Assembly (NCBI RefSeq): GCF_000219625.1
Contig: NC_018203.1
Span: 1 to 64,000, forward strand
Length of the DNA: 64,000 bases
Source of the DNA: Zymoseptoria tritici IPO323
Taxonomy: Eukaryota; Ascomycota; Dothideomycetes; Mycosphaerellales; Mycosphaerellaceae
Direction of reading: 5' to 3'
In this document: in pieces, positions 1 through 9,775 of the stretch
How positions within the stretch are numbered: position 1 is the stretch's first letter
Layout of the letters: every line of letters begins with the position of its first letter
The notes under the pieces: model-generated
The model's input: the letters and a program-made list of their open reading frames with translations, nothing else
Databases searched by the model: none
Told to the model about the DNA's origin: nothing
Translations under genes and position numbers: made by a program

Positions 1-140
1 CCCTAACCCTAACCCTAACCCTAACCCTAACCCTAACCCTAACCCTAACCCTAACCCTAACCCTAACCCTAACCCTAACCCTAACCCTAACCCTAACCCT
101 AACCCTAACCCTAACCCTAACCCTAACCCTAACCCTAACC
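1..140. repeat. Telomere, CCCTAA tandem repeat
   Basis: About 23.3 perfect copies of CCCTAA run from the first base, then stop abruptly at GAGGCTATTT. The C-rich strand reads 5' to 3' inward, so this is the left chromosome end with a TTAGGG-type telomere, as in most filamentous ascomycetes. No degenerate repeats are seen at the inner edge. Confidence 0.98.
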
Positions 141-449
141 GAGGCTATTTACGTAGATATCTACTCTTAATTTTTCTAAGCTCTAATCTTTTTTTCTAGC
201 CCTTATTCTATTTTTCTCTTCTTTCTTTAAGTATTCTAATTCTAATAAAAATACTAGCTAAGGATTCTAAATTATAGTAAGCTCTAGAAAATTATATCTA
301 GAATACCGATTATCTTAAAATAATTTTAGCTTCCCGAAGAGAGTACTTTTTCGACGTCTCTTATTTTTTCCTTAATCTATAAGCCTTAAGGGCTTATAGA
401 AAAATCCCCGAAGCCCTCTCGAACGACTCGTCGCTTCGCGAAAAATCGC
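141..449. other. AT-rich subtelomeric spacer, no gene seen
   Basis: This stretch is AT-rich and full of TTTTT and CTAA strings, with no convincing reading frame on either strand. It lies between the telomere and the broken end of the methyltransferase remnant. Confidence 0.6.
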
Positions 450-498
450 CTTATAGCTCCGCTCGGGTCGACTTCGTCGACCCGAGCTACGCTATAAG
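450..498. repeat. Inverted repeat (hairpin)
   Basis: Two 23-base arms, 450-472 and 476-498, are complementary except for about three central mismatches and enclose a 3-base loop. Each arm carries CTTATAGC at its outer end and CTCGGGTCGAC at its inner end, read inward. The methyltransferase homology on the minus strand stops at the right arm, so the hairpin marks a breakpoint. Confidence 0.6.
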
Positions 499-2330
499 TA
501 GGGTAATAGGCTTTGCCAAGTGTAGTGTCCTTTAGCTCGTATAGCTAGAGAACATCGAGCGAAGTACGATCTTCGCGAATGTGCACGTTCTAAACATAGG
601 CATACTATGCGTGCGCTTTGATCCCCTATTTAGTACTGACATCCGGCGCGACGCATACGACATCCCCTGTGTTCACCGTGACTGCTTTGTTCCCCTCTTA
701 AGATTCGCTTCGGCTCATACTCCTAGGCGTTAAGGTTTGCATTGGCGGTGCACTCGGAGATGCTCGTCGCGGCGTTAGTCTAAGCCTTACTTTCAGCTTA
801 TCCGACTTCTTCAGCACATTTTGGTCCGTGATCGTCCGCTCTTCTAGCTGGTTACCGAAGTACATATGTCGAAAGCACTGGTAGACAAAAGGCGTAACGA
901 TCGTTCGCAACTCCTTATTTGGCTGCGCTGGGATAGCTATAAGATTATAGGGATCGACTTCACCCCAGATCGGTTGTTAGCACAACCCAGACTCTTTGTT
1001 ATCGATATCCCAGCATTCTTTCTAAAGGAAGCCAACATTTGCGGCAATGGTCGTGCGGAAGTCTTTAAGTTTGCATTCAGCTAGCTATTGGTTGAAGCTA
1101 GTGTCATCGCCGTAGAGTCTAGTTAGCTATTGGTAAAATCGTCTGCGGAAATGTCTAAGGGTGACCTGCTAGTTGCTAAGGAGGTAGTCGACGAAGTGCT
1201 TCCCGAACCGTGCTAGCTAAAGGAACGGCTTGTAGAATCGACGATATTCCGGTGCAGGCGTTCCTAGCTCGTACTAATGACCAAACAGAGCAGACGCTTT
1301 CGACTGTAGCTTCGATTAAATGCAGATGCTACCGGCAAAATCTATAAAGTCTAGGTCGCCGTACCTACTGATAGCCAAGATCTCGAACCGTACGCCCTAC
1401 ACGTAGCGCTTTTCGTTGCCTGCCGACAGAATGCTATCGAAACAGAACTCTGCATAGTTTGATTGCCGCAGTTTCTCAAGAGTAACGAGGTCCGATGCGC
1501 GTCGTCCGTCCGCCATATATACCGAGAATTAATCGAGTTTGAAAGTAGCACATTCCGGAGTTTTAGTGCCAGCAGACTTCGCAGCTGCGAAGAAGCCTAC
1601 ACTTAAGTCTAGGCTTGCTTCGACCTTGTTTACAGGTTGCAAAGGAGGTTTGTATCCGTGGTAAGCGCTTCTCGGAAATGCTAGTCCTACAATAGAGATG
1701 TAGCTTAAGTAGCGAAGCTGCCGTCGTTTCCCGGAACGAGCTGTGGCCCCAGGCTCTGCTCTAGTAGTAGGCTCGTCCCCTAGTTCTGTTTCGGTCGCTG
1801 GAGGAGTAAGTGCAGTCCTAAGCCTTCGTTGTCTAGGCGTGCGCAGTAGGCCCTGGTCCTTAACTTCCCGATCTCCGACCGTTTGGCTTGTCTGCTCCTC
1901 GCCCGATTCTATCTTATACTAAACCGCTCTCTGCACTCCATCTTCTTCTTGTTGTTTCGACTCGCCTCGGTCCTACTTAGAAGCCGTAGGACTGATTACA
2001 ATCGCATTGCTTAGGGAAGCTCCAGCGCGCAAAATGTCTATTTGCAATTGTCTATTCTGAAGCCGCGGCTTCTTAGAAGGCCTCGAAGTAGGTCCTACCA
2101 CAATGTTGTCCTCGTCATCCTTAATGACAATCGTGTCGCCGCTGATCCGTCTCTTTATAGTTGCCGTGCTACTTAATGCCGTCGTGTGCGAGGTAGTAAT
2201 AGGGTTAAGAATGCCGCTGTCTCGCTACAAAGGCGCTATGTTCTTTTCGTTGCTCGAAGTAGTCCGTCCGCGGTAAGTGTGCCAAATTGCACAATGCGAG
2301 TGCTAGAGCTGCAAGTGAAGTCCAAGAGTG
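499..2330 (-). pseudogene. Truncated DIM-2-like DNA methyltransferase (N-terminal half)
   Basis: Read on minus from about 2,330 to 499, one frame stays coherent apart from TAG/TAA stops that fit RIP of Trp or Gln codons. In order it has a basic, low-complexity N-terminus (about 2,330-1,600), a segment resembling the replication-foci domain of DNMT1/DIM-2 proteins (about 1,550-1,000; key strings PAPEYRRFYKPFL and KHFVDYL), and the first part of a BAH domain (676-499; strings GDVVCVAPD, YAYV, LYELKDTT and GKAYYP). The BAH homology ends at a hairpin and no catalytic domain (PCQ/ENV motifs) follows before the telomere, so only the regulatory half survives. This family makes 5-methylcytosine in fungi. 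The assignment is from remembered family features. It cannot be active: it is truncated and has at least eight in-frame stops. Confidence 0.66.
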
Positions 2331-3270
2331 AATGCACTAACTATTCACCTTGCAAGCCGTGCACGCAGTGTAATAATCTGCCGAAGCAAAGAAGAAATAG
2401 CAGACCAAGATATCTGCAAAACGAATATCCGTAGAGGTAAAAAGGAATGCGCGCAACTTGCCGGTAAAACGTTGCTTCGTAAGGTAGTTAATAAAGTGTG
2501 GTCTAGAAGCTTTAAGGTGCGACTAAGGATGTTCCAGCTATTAACTTTTGACCGCGCCTGCACCTTAATACCCGTAATGGCCGCCATCGCGAATGGCATG
2601 TGTTAGCGCTGTCAAATTCAAACAGTAGAAGTAAGACGGATTATATTCGAGATTACTTACGCACGCCTACTTGAGGGCGGTAGCATGTAACCCGAGTCTT
2701 CGCTTAAGTGTTGTTACGAACGCTTGAGGTCCTCCTCGACTATTCCTTGTCCGGCTACGGCATCGCGCTGGGCCCAGGCCTCTCGTATTCGGGGTTTGGC
2801 GTCCCTCGCTCTTTCGTATGCTCGGAGAGGGCGGCTTAAAAGTCCTTACTCTCGCGGATAGTTCTCTACAGCGGTTCTCGCCGCTAGGGGCATAGCTTTC
2901 GAAGTAGAGGGCTAGACAGCACGGAGGGTTATCCGTGCCTAAGAGAACTAAGGCACCTCCAGGAACCGTGTCCGGTTAGGCTTTGTTACCCTACCCTAGG
3001 CCTAGCTTAGGGTTTCTGCCGAACCCAGCGGAGAGGGATAATCCCTACGAGTTTACGCTGTCGTTGCCTGTGCCGTGCACTCTCTCCTCCTCTTCGTAAT
3101 CTTCCTCCTTAGAGTTCTCTTCTCCGTAACTATTCTGTTTCTAACGAGTTACGAACCGAATCGCAATTCTCCTCCCTATAGCCTTCTTCCTCCTTACCTC
3201 TTCTCTCGCATTGTAGCCGCCTTAATTAACCCGATCCTCCGAAGAGCCTTTGTTATCGCAATCGCAGCGT
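2331..3270. other. Subtelomeric DNA without recognised gene
   Basis: Short overlapping frames occur on both strands, none with family features I recognise. The frame of the methyltransferase remnant may continue a little beyond 2,330, but its start could not be fixed. From about 3,075 the sequence becomes pyrimidine-rich on the plus strand. Confidence 0.5.
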
Positions 3271-3555
3271 AGTCGCATCTAGCGCGATCGCCTCCTCCCT
3301 CCTCGAATCCTCTATAGTCGCATCTGTCGCAATCGTAGCGTAGTCGCATCTAGCGCGATCGCCTCCTTCCTCCTCGAATCCTCCGTAGTCGCATCTGTCG
3401 CAATTGTAGCGCAGTCGCATCCAGCGCAATCGCCTCCTTCCTCCTCGAATCCTCCGCGGTCGCATCTGTTGCAATCGTAGCGCAGTCGCATCTACCGCAA
3501 TCGCCTCCTCCCTAATCGAATTCTCCGTAGTCCTATCTGTCGCAGTCGCCTCCTC
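3271..3555. repeat. 71-bp minisatellite, about four copies
   Basis: The block starting AGTCGCATC recurs at 3,271, 3,342, 3,413 and 3,484, an exact 71-base spacing. Copies differ mainly by transitions. The period is not a multiple of three, so the repeat does not keep one reading frame and is probably non-coding or a leader. It lies just upstream of the repeat-protein remnant. Confidence 0.85.
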
Positions 3556-3587
3556 CTATAACCTTCCTAACCGCCTGCTTGCTAACG

Positions 3588-5075
3588 ATGCTCGACGAAG
3601 TAGATAGAGTAGTGCGAATTCCCTTAGACATCCTGGACGCGCTCTTCTAGGCGACCGAACAGCGAGCCGGCGATGCGAACGACTTCGTTATCGTTCGCGC
3701 TAACGAGGCCCAGGACCGCCGCGAGGTCTGCTGTCTCTCTCGAGGATCCTAACGCCTTCGGGAACCGTTTGCCGTCTCCGAGGCTCAGGCTAAGGAGCAA
3801 CTAAGGCCGCATACGGAGAAAGAGATAGAGACTCGTGTAAACAAGGAGGTCCGCTAGCGCATATCGCGATATTTCGAAGAGAAGGCCTGCCGACAGATCT
3901 CGTCGGCAGTAGGAGCGGAAAGGCGGGGACAACAACGCCTACGCGCGACCTCCTCGCCTCCGCTAGCGTATACGGAGTATCCCTCCTCTACGCAGCCGGC
4001 ACTAGGCAGAGCGGGTAGTAAGGAGACAGCTCCTACGTCGGGAAGAAAGCGAAAGCGGGACGACTGCCGCGCACGGAGCTGCCTAGCGACGTTACCCCTT
4101 CGACGCTCTCTTCGTCGAGAGAAGTACTCCAAACCTACTATGGAAGACGGGGTAGAGGAAGACCAGCCGGCGGAGAGCGATAGGGAAGAAAACGAGCTAG
4201 AAGACGAGCAGCTGTTAAAGAAGCGTCGGAAGCCTATTTCGCCGCGGCAGGTAGTAGAAAGCGACGCCGACGAAGACGCCGTCGACAACGGCAGCGACGA
4301 CGGCAACAGGGAGCCCGAGGAGATCGTGGTCGCCAAGGTAAGGGCCGCCTCCTTATTCTGTCGCCTAAAAAGGTATCTGAAGCAGAGGCCGATGCAGCTT
4401 AAGGTACTAAAGGACCTACTACTACAGAAGCGCAAGTCTGGCAAGGGGACCCTAAGATCGACCATTTCCCGTAAGACTGTAGACGAGATAACAGGTCGAG
4501 AACCGGGAGCAGCAGCGGAAGCGAGAGAGCAGGACCCTGCGGATCCGGAGGGGAATAGCGGACTGGAGAACGCTAGAGGAGGGCCAGACCTACCTAGAAG
4601 CGATAGAGAAGGGTCAGATCCTCCCGAGAACGCTAGAGGAGGGCCAGACCTACCTAGAAGCGACAGAGAAGGATTAGATCCTCCCGAGAACGCTAGAGGA
4701 GGGCTAGACCCACCTGGAAGCGACAGAGCAGGGTTAGACCCTCCTAGAGGCGATAGAGGAGGGCTAGATCCTCCCGGAAGTACTAGAGGGACGTCGGATG
4801 TTCCGGAGAATACTAGGGAAAGACCAGACCCTCCTAGAAGCGATAGAGGAGGACTAGATCCTCCTATAAGCACTGGAGGGACGTCGGATGTTCCGGAGAA
4901 CACTAGGGAAAGACCAGACCCTCCTAGAAGCAATAGAGGAGGACCAGATCCTCCTATAAGCACTAGAGGGACGTCGGATGTTCCGGAGAACACTAGGGAA
5001 AGACCAGACCCTCCTAGAAGCGATGGAGGAGGACTAGATCCTCCTATAAGCACTAGAGGGACGCCGGATTCTTAG
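3588..5075 (+). pseudogene. Repeat-rich hypothetical protein, part 1 (RIP-damaged)
   Basis: Not recognised. From ATG at 3,588 one frame runs 495 codons to the stop at 5,073-5,075, broken by three early TAG/TAA codons near 3,647, 3,749 and 3,856 that fit RIP of Trp, Gln or Arg codons. Residues 1-180 are mixed and charged; about 185-230 are Asp/Glu-rich with a KKRRK nuclear-localisation-like string; about 260-310 are basic. The C-terminal third is a hydrophilic tandem repeat rich in PENARGG, RSDREG and GTSDVPEN. A 400-codon frame on the opposite strand is a by-product of the repeat. A second coherent frame (5,221-6,309) follows in another phase and may be the same gene after a frameshift or intron. 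Function unknown. Confidence 0.45.
4564..5065 (+). repeat. Coding tandem repeat, 60-bp then 90-bp units
   Basis: The first part repeats about every 60 bases (20 residues) and the second every 90 bases (30 residues): the string AGACCAGACC recurs at 4,821, 4,911 and 5,001. Both periods are multiples of three, so copy number can change without breaking the frame, as expected for a repeat expanding in a translated protein. Confidence 0.85.
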
Positions 5076-5220
5076 GAAGATACTCGCTAGCCGCCCTATA
5101 GTATGTTGAAACCCTCCGCCCTATACCGTCCGCTACTAACTATCCGAAGCCGGCGCTAAGGCCTAATGTGCAGAGGGCCTCCTACAGCTCCGCTAGCATC
5201 CTGCGGCGGCGGGCGCCGTG

Positions 5221-6309
5221 TCTAGTGTAGAGGGAGTAGGAGGCATTTCCCCTACCTACCCGGATTACCGCCTCTGGTATGACTTTGTTTAGGACGTCGC
5301 CGACAACGCCGGCAGCGCCGAGGACTATTACGTGAGCGCGCAAAGCCTACGGAAAACACAGGAGGTCGACCTAGGTCTCTAGAAGCACTTCGAGAAATGC
5401 CTCGCTATCGCTCGTAGGACTATAGGAACGACCGTGATCGACGAGTGGCGAGGCTTTTTGCAACAGAGTCGAGACCTATGCCGGCGGGATAGGGACGAGG
5501 GGGAGACAGCGTTCGTCGAGGACGAGAGGCAGGAGGAGAGGCGGGAGGTGGTCGCCGCGGCATATCGGGAGTACTGTACGGCCGTAGATTGCGAGGTGGG
5601 GATCTGGCGGTCGAACTTTGAGTTTCGCCGCGCGACAGTGCGCCTAGCGGACTAGCTGGACCTCTACAAGAAGCTCCCGCCGCGAGGATCGTCGCAGACG
5701 ACGGCGACAGTACTTCCGGACAAAATGCCCTCCGCGAGGGGGGCCCTCTTCCGGGAGATGCGTCCGGACTGGACTAACAGACTCCCTGCTAGCTTTACGA
5801 AAGAGGACGTAGTATAGGAGGGCCTGGGGACGGAATGGAACGCCTTTGAGCGTACGATTAAGGTAGGGAGGCGCTAGAGGAGGTTCGTAAGGGTTCTAAA
5901 CCTTAACGCCCTGCTCCTTATCGACCTCGGGAGGGATCTGTCCTACATCCAGCACACTATCCCGCTTCCCGTTTTTGTCGCCTGGGTCTATCTCATCCGT
6001 TGAGTGCGGCCGGAGATTGCGCCGACGGCCGAGCGACTCTAGAGGTAGAGGTACTACAACCGCGCGCGAACTGCCGCGAAACTATACGTGGCGAACCTGC
6101 GGCTCGAGATGCGTAGGTATCGCGAGCTGTCGCCGACGCAGCAGTTTGAATTCTCGGGCAGCGAGGACGGCGGGCCGCGGACGTGCGATCCGAGTGTCCT
6201 GTCGCAGCCCAGCGATGCGGTGACCGACGTCGACTGGGGTTCGTCGTTTTCGACCTTTCTGAACGACGAGGACGTAGGCGGAAGGGCTACGGAGGGACAG
6301 GATGGTTGA
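5221..6309 (+). pseudogene. Hypothetical protein, part 2 (RIP-damaged)
   Basis: Not recognised. A coherent plus-strand frame runs from about 5,221 to TGA at 6,307-6,309, with several internal TAG codons at positions that read naturally as Trp (for example near 5,296 and 5,653). The inferred protein is charged, with helix-like stretches rich in Arg and Glu and a Ser/Asp-rich tail; no catalytic motif was seen. It sits one phase off the repeat protein just upstream and ends where the LINE 5' repeat units begin. It could be the C-terminal half of that gene, or part of an extended upstream region of the distal LINE copy. I cannot tell which. Confidence 0.4.
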
Positions 6310-6415
6310 GAGGAAGCGCGGAGGAGATGAGGTCCAGCGAGTTATCTAAGTATAGATTTGATCCGGACCGGTCCGGCTCCTCTGATTCGTCGGCCGCAAA
6401 CTCTGAGCCCCACGT

Positions 6416-6433
6416 CTTGGTTAATTAACCAAG
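6416..6433. promoter_or_regulatory. 18-bp palindrome, unit 1
   Basis: Perfect palindrome CTTGGTTAATTAACCAAG inside the first 5' unit. It is a possible protein-binding site in the LINE 5' region; the function is inferred only from repetition and symmetry. Confidence 0.5.
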
Positions 6434-6977
6434 GTGGGTCCGTGCCTGGTCACGTAGGCCCAGAAGCGCACTGCTAAACTGTCCTACCCGGACTCCTCCC
6501 TCCCTTCTACGACCTCCTCCGCGGTAATTGCCTCTATCTCCTGCACGGCGAACTCCTCCGTCTCGTCCGCCTCGACGCGGATTTCGTTAAATCCGAGTCT
6601 GCTCGAGGGTAAAACAAGCTCTTATAGATACGACATGGAAGATTTTTAATAGACAGTTCTTCTTGTAATTGCCCGGTCTCGGAGCCCGTCTTTGTTGCGA
6701 AAGAAACCGTTACAAGGTTCAGAAGTGAGGTTTTCCAAGTATGCGACGAGCGTCGGATTCGTCTTGCTGCCCCGACTTGCCAGCAGACCCTTTACGAAGG
6801 ATTTTCGGGTTTCGACTACAACTAACAACACCCGAGCAAGATATAGTACTGCCGCGGAAGAGGATGGTTAAGAGGAAGCGCGGAGGAGATGAGGTCCAGC
6901 GAGTTATCCAAGTATAGATTCGATCCAGACCTGTCCGGCTCCTCTGATTCGTCGACTGCAAACTCTGAGCCCTACGT

Positions 6978-6995
6978 CTTGGTCAATTGACCAAG
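6978..6995. promoter_or_regulatory. 18-bp palindrome, unit 2
   Basis: CTTGGTCAATTGACCAAG is still a perfect palindrome, with matched changes on both arms relative to unit 1. This is probably the pre-RIP form, since symmetric CpA-to-TpA changes give the other version. Confidence 0.5.
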
Positions 6996-7094
6996 GTGGG
7001 TCCGTATCCGGTCGCGTAGACGAATCGGCCGCGACGGGAGGGCCGCTACGTCCTCCCCTGCCTATTGGCTGGCCGCAAACTCTGAGCCCTACGT

Positions 7095-7112
7095 CTTGGT
7101 TAATTAACCAAG
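7095..7112. promoter_or_regulatory. 18-bp palindrome, unit 3
   Basis: CTTGGTTAATTAACCAAG, identical to the copy at 6,416. Confidence 0.5.
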
Positions 7113-7581
7113 GTAGGTCCGTGCCTGGTCACGTAGACATAGAAGCGCACTGCTGAACTTTCCTACCTGGACTCCTCCCTCTCTGCTACGACCTCGCCGT
7201 CTCCTCCGCTCCGAACTCCTCCATCTCCTAGACTCCGACGTAGATTTCGTGCAATCCAAATCTGCTAGCGGGCGAATGAAGATCTAATATATACGATATC
7301 GAAGATTGAAAACAGACAATTCTTCTTATCATGACCCGCACTCGGAGCTTGTATTAGTTTCGAAAGAACCCGTCGTAAGGTTAAGAAGTTGGGTTCTAAA
7401 AGTATACGACGAGCCTCGAATTCGTCTGTTCGCCCCGACTAGTCGGCAGACCCTTAAGAAGGATTTTCGATGGTTAAGAGGAAGCGCGAAGGAGACGAGG
7501 TCCAGCGAGTTGTCAAAAGAGCCCTGCTCCAGACCCGTCCGGCTCCTCTAATTAGTCGACCGCAAACTCTAAGCCCCACGC

Positions 7582-7599
7582 CTTAGTTAATTAACCAAG
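7582..7599. promoter_or_regulatory. 18-bp palindrome, unit 4 (one arm changed)
   Basis: CTTAGTTAATTAACCAAG has one G-to-A change in the left arm, so symmetry is nearly but not fully kept. Confidence 0.45.
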
Positions 7600-7844
7600 G
7601 AGGGTCTGTGTCCGGTCGCTGGGACCAATTGGCGCACCGCTGAACTTCCCGCTGAGACTCCTCCCTCTCTACTACAACCTTGCCGTCTCCTCCGCTGGGA
7701 TTGCCTCTATGGCCTGCACTGCGAACTGCTCTACCTCCTCCGCCTAAACGCGGATTGTATCGCTTTCCGGAGCCATAGCTGAAGTCTACCCTTCTCACGA
7801 TATAGACGATGCTAGGGCAGGCCGGCTACGGATTACGGGTGTGG

Positions 7845-8385
7845 GCGGATTTCTCGCCTAATGCCGGGATAGGCGGATTTCCAGCCCACCTTGCCGCTGG
7901 GCGGATTTCTCGCCCAATGCTGGGATAGGCGGATTTCCAGCCCACCTTGCCGCTAGGCGGATTTCTCGCCCAATGCTAGGATAGGCGGATTTCCAGCCTA
8001 CCTTGCTGCTGGGCGGATTTCCAGCCCACCTTGCCGCTAGGCGGATTTCTCGCCTAATGCCGGGATGGGCGGATTTCCAGCCTACCTTGCCGCTGGGCGG
8101 ATTTCTCGCCTAATGCCGGGATAGGCGGATTTCCAGCCCACCTTGCCGCTAGGCGGATTTCTCGCCCAATGCTGGGATGGGCGGATTTCCAGCCCACCTT
8201 GCTGCTGGGCGGATTTCCAGCCCACCTTGCCGCTGGGCGGATTTCTCGCCCAATGCCGGGATGGGCGGATTTCCAGCCTACCTTGCCGCTGGGCGGATTT
8301 CTCGCCTAATGCCGGGATAGGTGGATTTCCAGCCTACCTTGCCGCTAGGCGGATTTTCCGCCTAATGCCGGGATGGGCGGCCTCC
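7845..8385 (+). repeat. 28/56-bp minisatellite in LINE copy 1
   Basis: Alternating 28-base half-units each start GGCGGATTT, one continuing CTCGCC and the other CCAGCC. About ten composite 56-base units are present, with mostly C/T and A/G differences. The same array is much shorter in copy 2. A single-copy AT-rich segment then separates it from a second short block. Confidence 0.9.
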
Positions 8386-8627
8386 GCCTAAAAGCAAAAC
8401 AGAAACTTCTAAGAATTATGGCTTTCTGCTTTTACCTCTCGTATCTCGCGTACATAGCTAATTTCAAAGATTCTGAGAACACGGAGAGTAACTCTAGTAT
8501 AAGAAGTTCCTTTCTATATGTCTATATTTAATTTAAGATCGTTATTATAGTGTTAAAAAAGGTCGAGAAACTTGAGGTGTCGCTGCTAGACTATGTGTCG
8601 GAATTTCTGTTTTGGCTTCCACACCTT
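8386..8627 (+). other. Conserved AT-rich spacer between minisatellite blocks
   Basis: A non-repetitive segment of about 240 bases, also found in copy 2 at about 16,906-17,150. No open frame. Its conservation between copies makes it part of the element's 5' untranslated region. Confidence 0.6.
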
Positions 8628-8745
8628 AGGTGGATTTCTAGCCCACCTTGCCGCTAGGCGGATTTCTCGCCTAATGCCGGGATAGGTAGATTTCCAGCCC
8701 ACCTTGCCGCTGGGCGGATTTCTCGCCTAATGCTAGGATAGGCGG
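8628..8745 (+). repeat. Second 28/56-bp minisatellite block, copy 1
   Basis: About two composite units of the GGCGGATTT-type repeat follow the AT-rich spacer. The equivalent block in copy 2 (17,151-17,432) is longer, so block lengths vary independently. Confidence 0.85.
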
Positions 8746-9775
8746 AGAGCTAACCTAGCAGCCGAACACGTAAGCGGCATACACCTCCTGCTCGACGCTT
8801 AAGAACAGCCACTGCAGAAACCTCTACGGACATAGAAGTCCTACGATATAAGAGCCTACGACGCTAGCGCTACTACGTGCAGCTTTGTTACGCTTTCTAC
8901 CAGGTGCCCGATAAGGAGGGGGTAGTGCTAAATATAGGCAGGAATTACTACGACGGGAGAGCACTACACTACGTCGTCGAGCTCCTCGTTAGCAAAAATA
9001 CGCGGATAGCGAGTCTAACGTAGATTTAACGGCCTACAGAGGACGGCTCGGGCATGAGAACGGCACGAGGGAGAACAGATTAACGAGAGTAGGGCGGAGG
9101 AGGAGGAGGGAGAAGACGTAGACACAGGAGATTCGAAAGCGAGACGGTAAGGCAACAGACAAGACCGGAGACGAGCTAGGCGAAGGGAGAGGAAGACGGG
9201 AGGATGAAGAGGATATAGGCTTAGTAGGACGGGATAGCATCGAGATAAGGACGATGTAACGATGCCTAGAGAGGACAATATAACAATGCCGGGGACAGCC
9301 TATTCTTAGACCGGGGAGTAGAGGAAGAGACGACGAGCAGGACGAGTAAGTACGGAGGGGAGGGTAGCCCTTTATACCACCACCTCGTCGAGTGTAACAA
9401 TTCTAATTAAGCCGTAGACCCTGGTAGACAGCGAGATAAGAGGATAGCTATCGACGATAACTATCGACGATCGTAAGGCTAACCCTGCTCGTAATTGTAA
9501 GAAGGACGACTACACCCCGGCCCTATAAGAGCCGGATGTGTTCCCTCCTCTCTAGAGCCTCGCTACTACCTGTTTACGCTCTTAGCCTCGGTTTTCCTCT
9601 GCGGTAGAGACTTCGAACTATCCGTAAGCACTCTCTACCTAGGTTACCCTCTCCTTCGAGTGCCTCCTACTACCGATCCCGACTCGTTACTTTGCCGACC
9701 TCTCCCTCGACGTTCCTCGTGGCTTCCTCCTCCCCTCTACCCTCGGCGTTGCCCTCTCTGCCCTCTAACCCTTAG
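8746..9775 (+). other. LINE copy 1 leader upstream of ORF1
   Basis: This is conserved in copy 2 (about 17,433-18,466). A short plus-strand frame at about 8,810-9,020 reads coherently for about 70 residues (with KEGVVLNIGRNYYDGRALHY) and has one RIP-type stop, so a small upstream peptide is possible. The rest is purine-rich with no recognised product. Confidence 0.45.

Larger units (their letters stand above)
6299..7790 (+). repeat. Tandem 5' units of the LINE (about four, imperfect)
   Basis: The block GGATGGTTRAGAGGAAGCGC recurs at about 6,299 and 6,863 and, slightly diverged, at 7,468. A downstream block with the CGCAAACTCT string and an 18-base palindrome recurs at about 6,396, 6,957, 7,075 and 7,561. 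Some units are cut short. The innermost unit is also the 5' end of the second LINE copy at 16,152. This resembles tandem 5' promoter monomers in some LINEs; promoter function is my inference. Confidence 0.7.

Noticed and set aside
3854..5053. A 399-codon minus-strand frame rich in GGSGLSLVF-like repeats
   Set aside because: It lies fully antisense to the repeat-rich plus-strand gene; in-frame repeats of 60 and 90 bp keep the opposite strand open too. It has no other coding sign.
7845..8385. Regular repeats resembling a CRISPR array
   Set aside because: The units are contiguous 28-base variants with no unique spacers, inside a eukaryotic LINE; this is a minisatellite.
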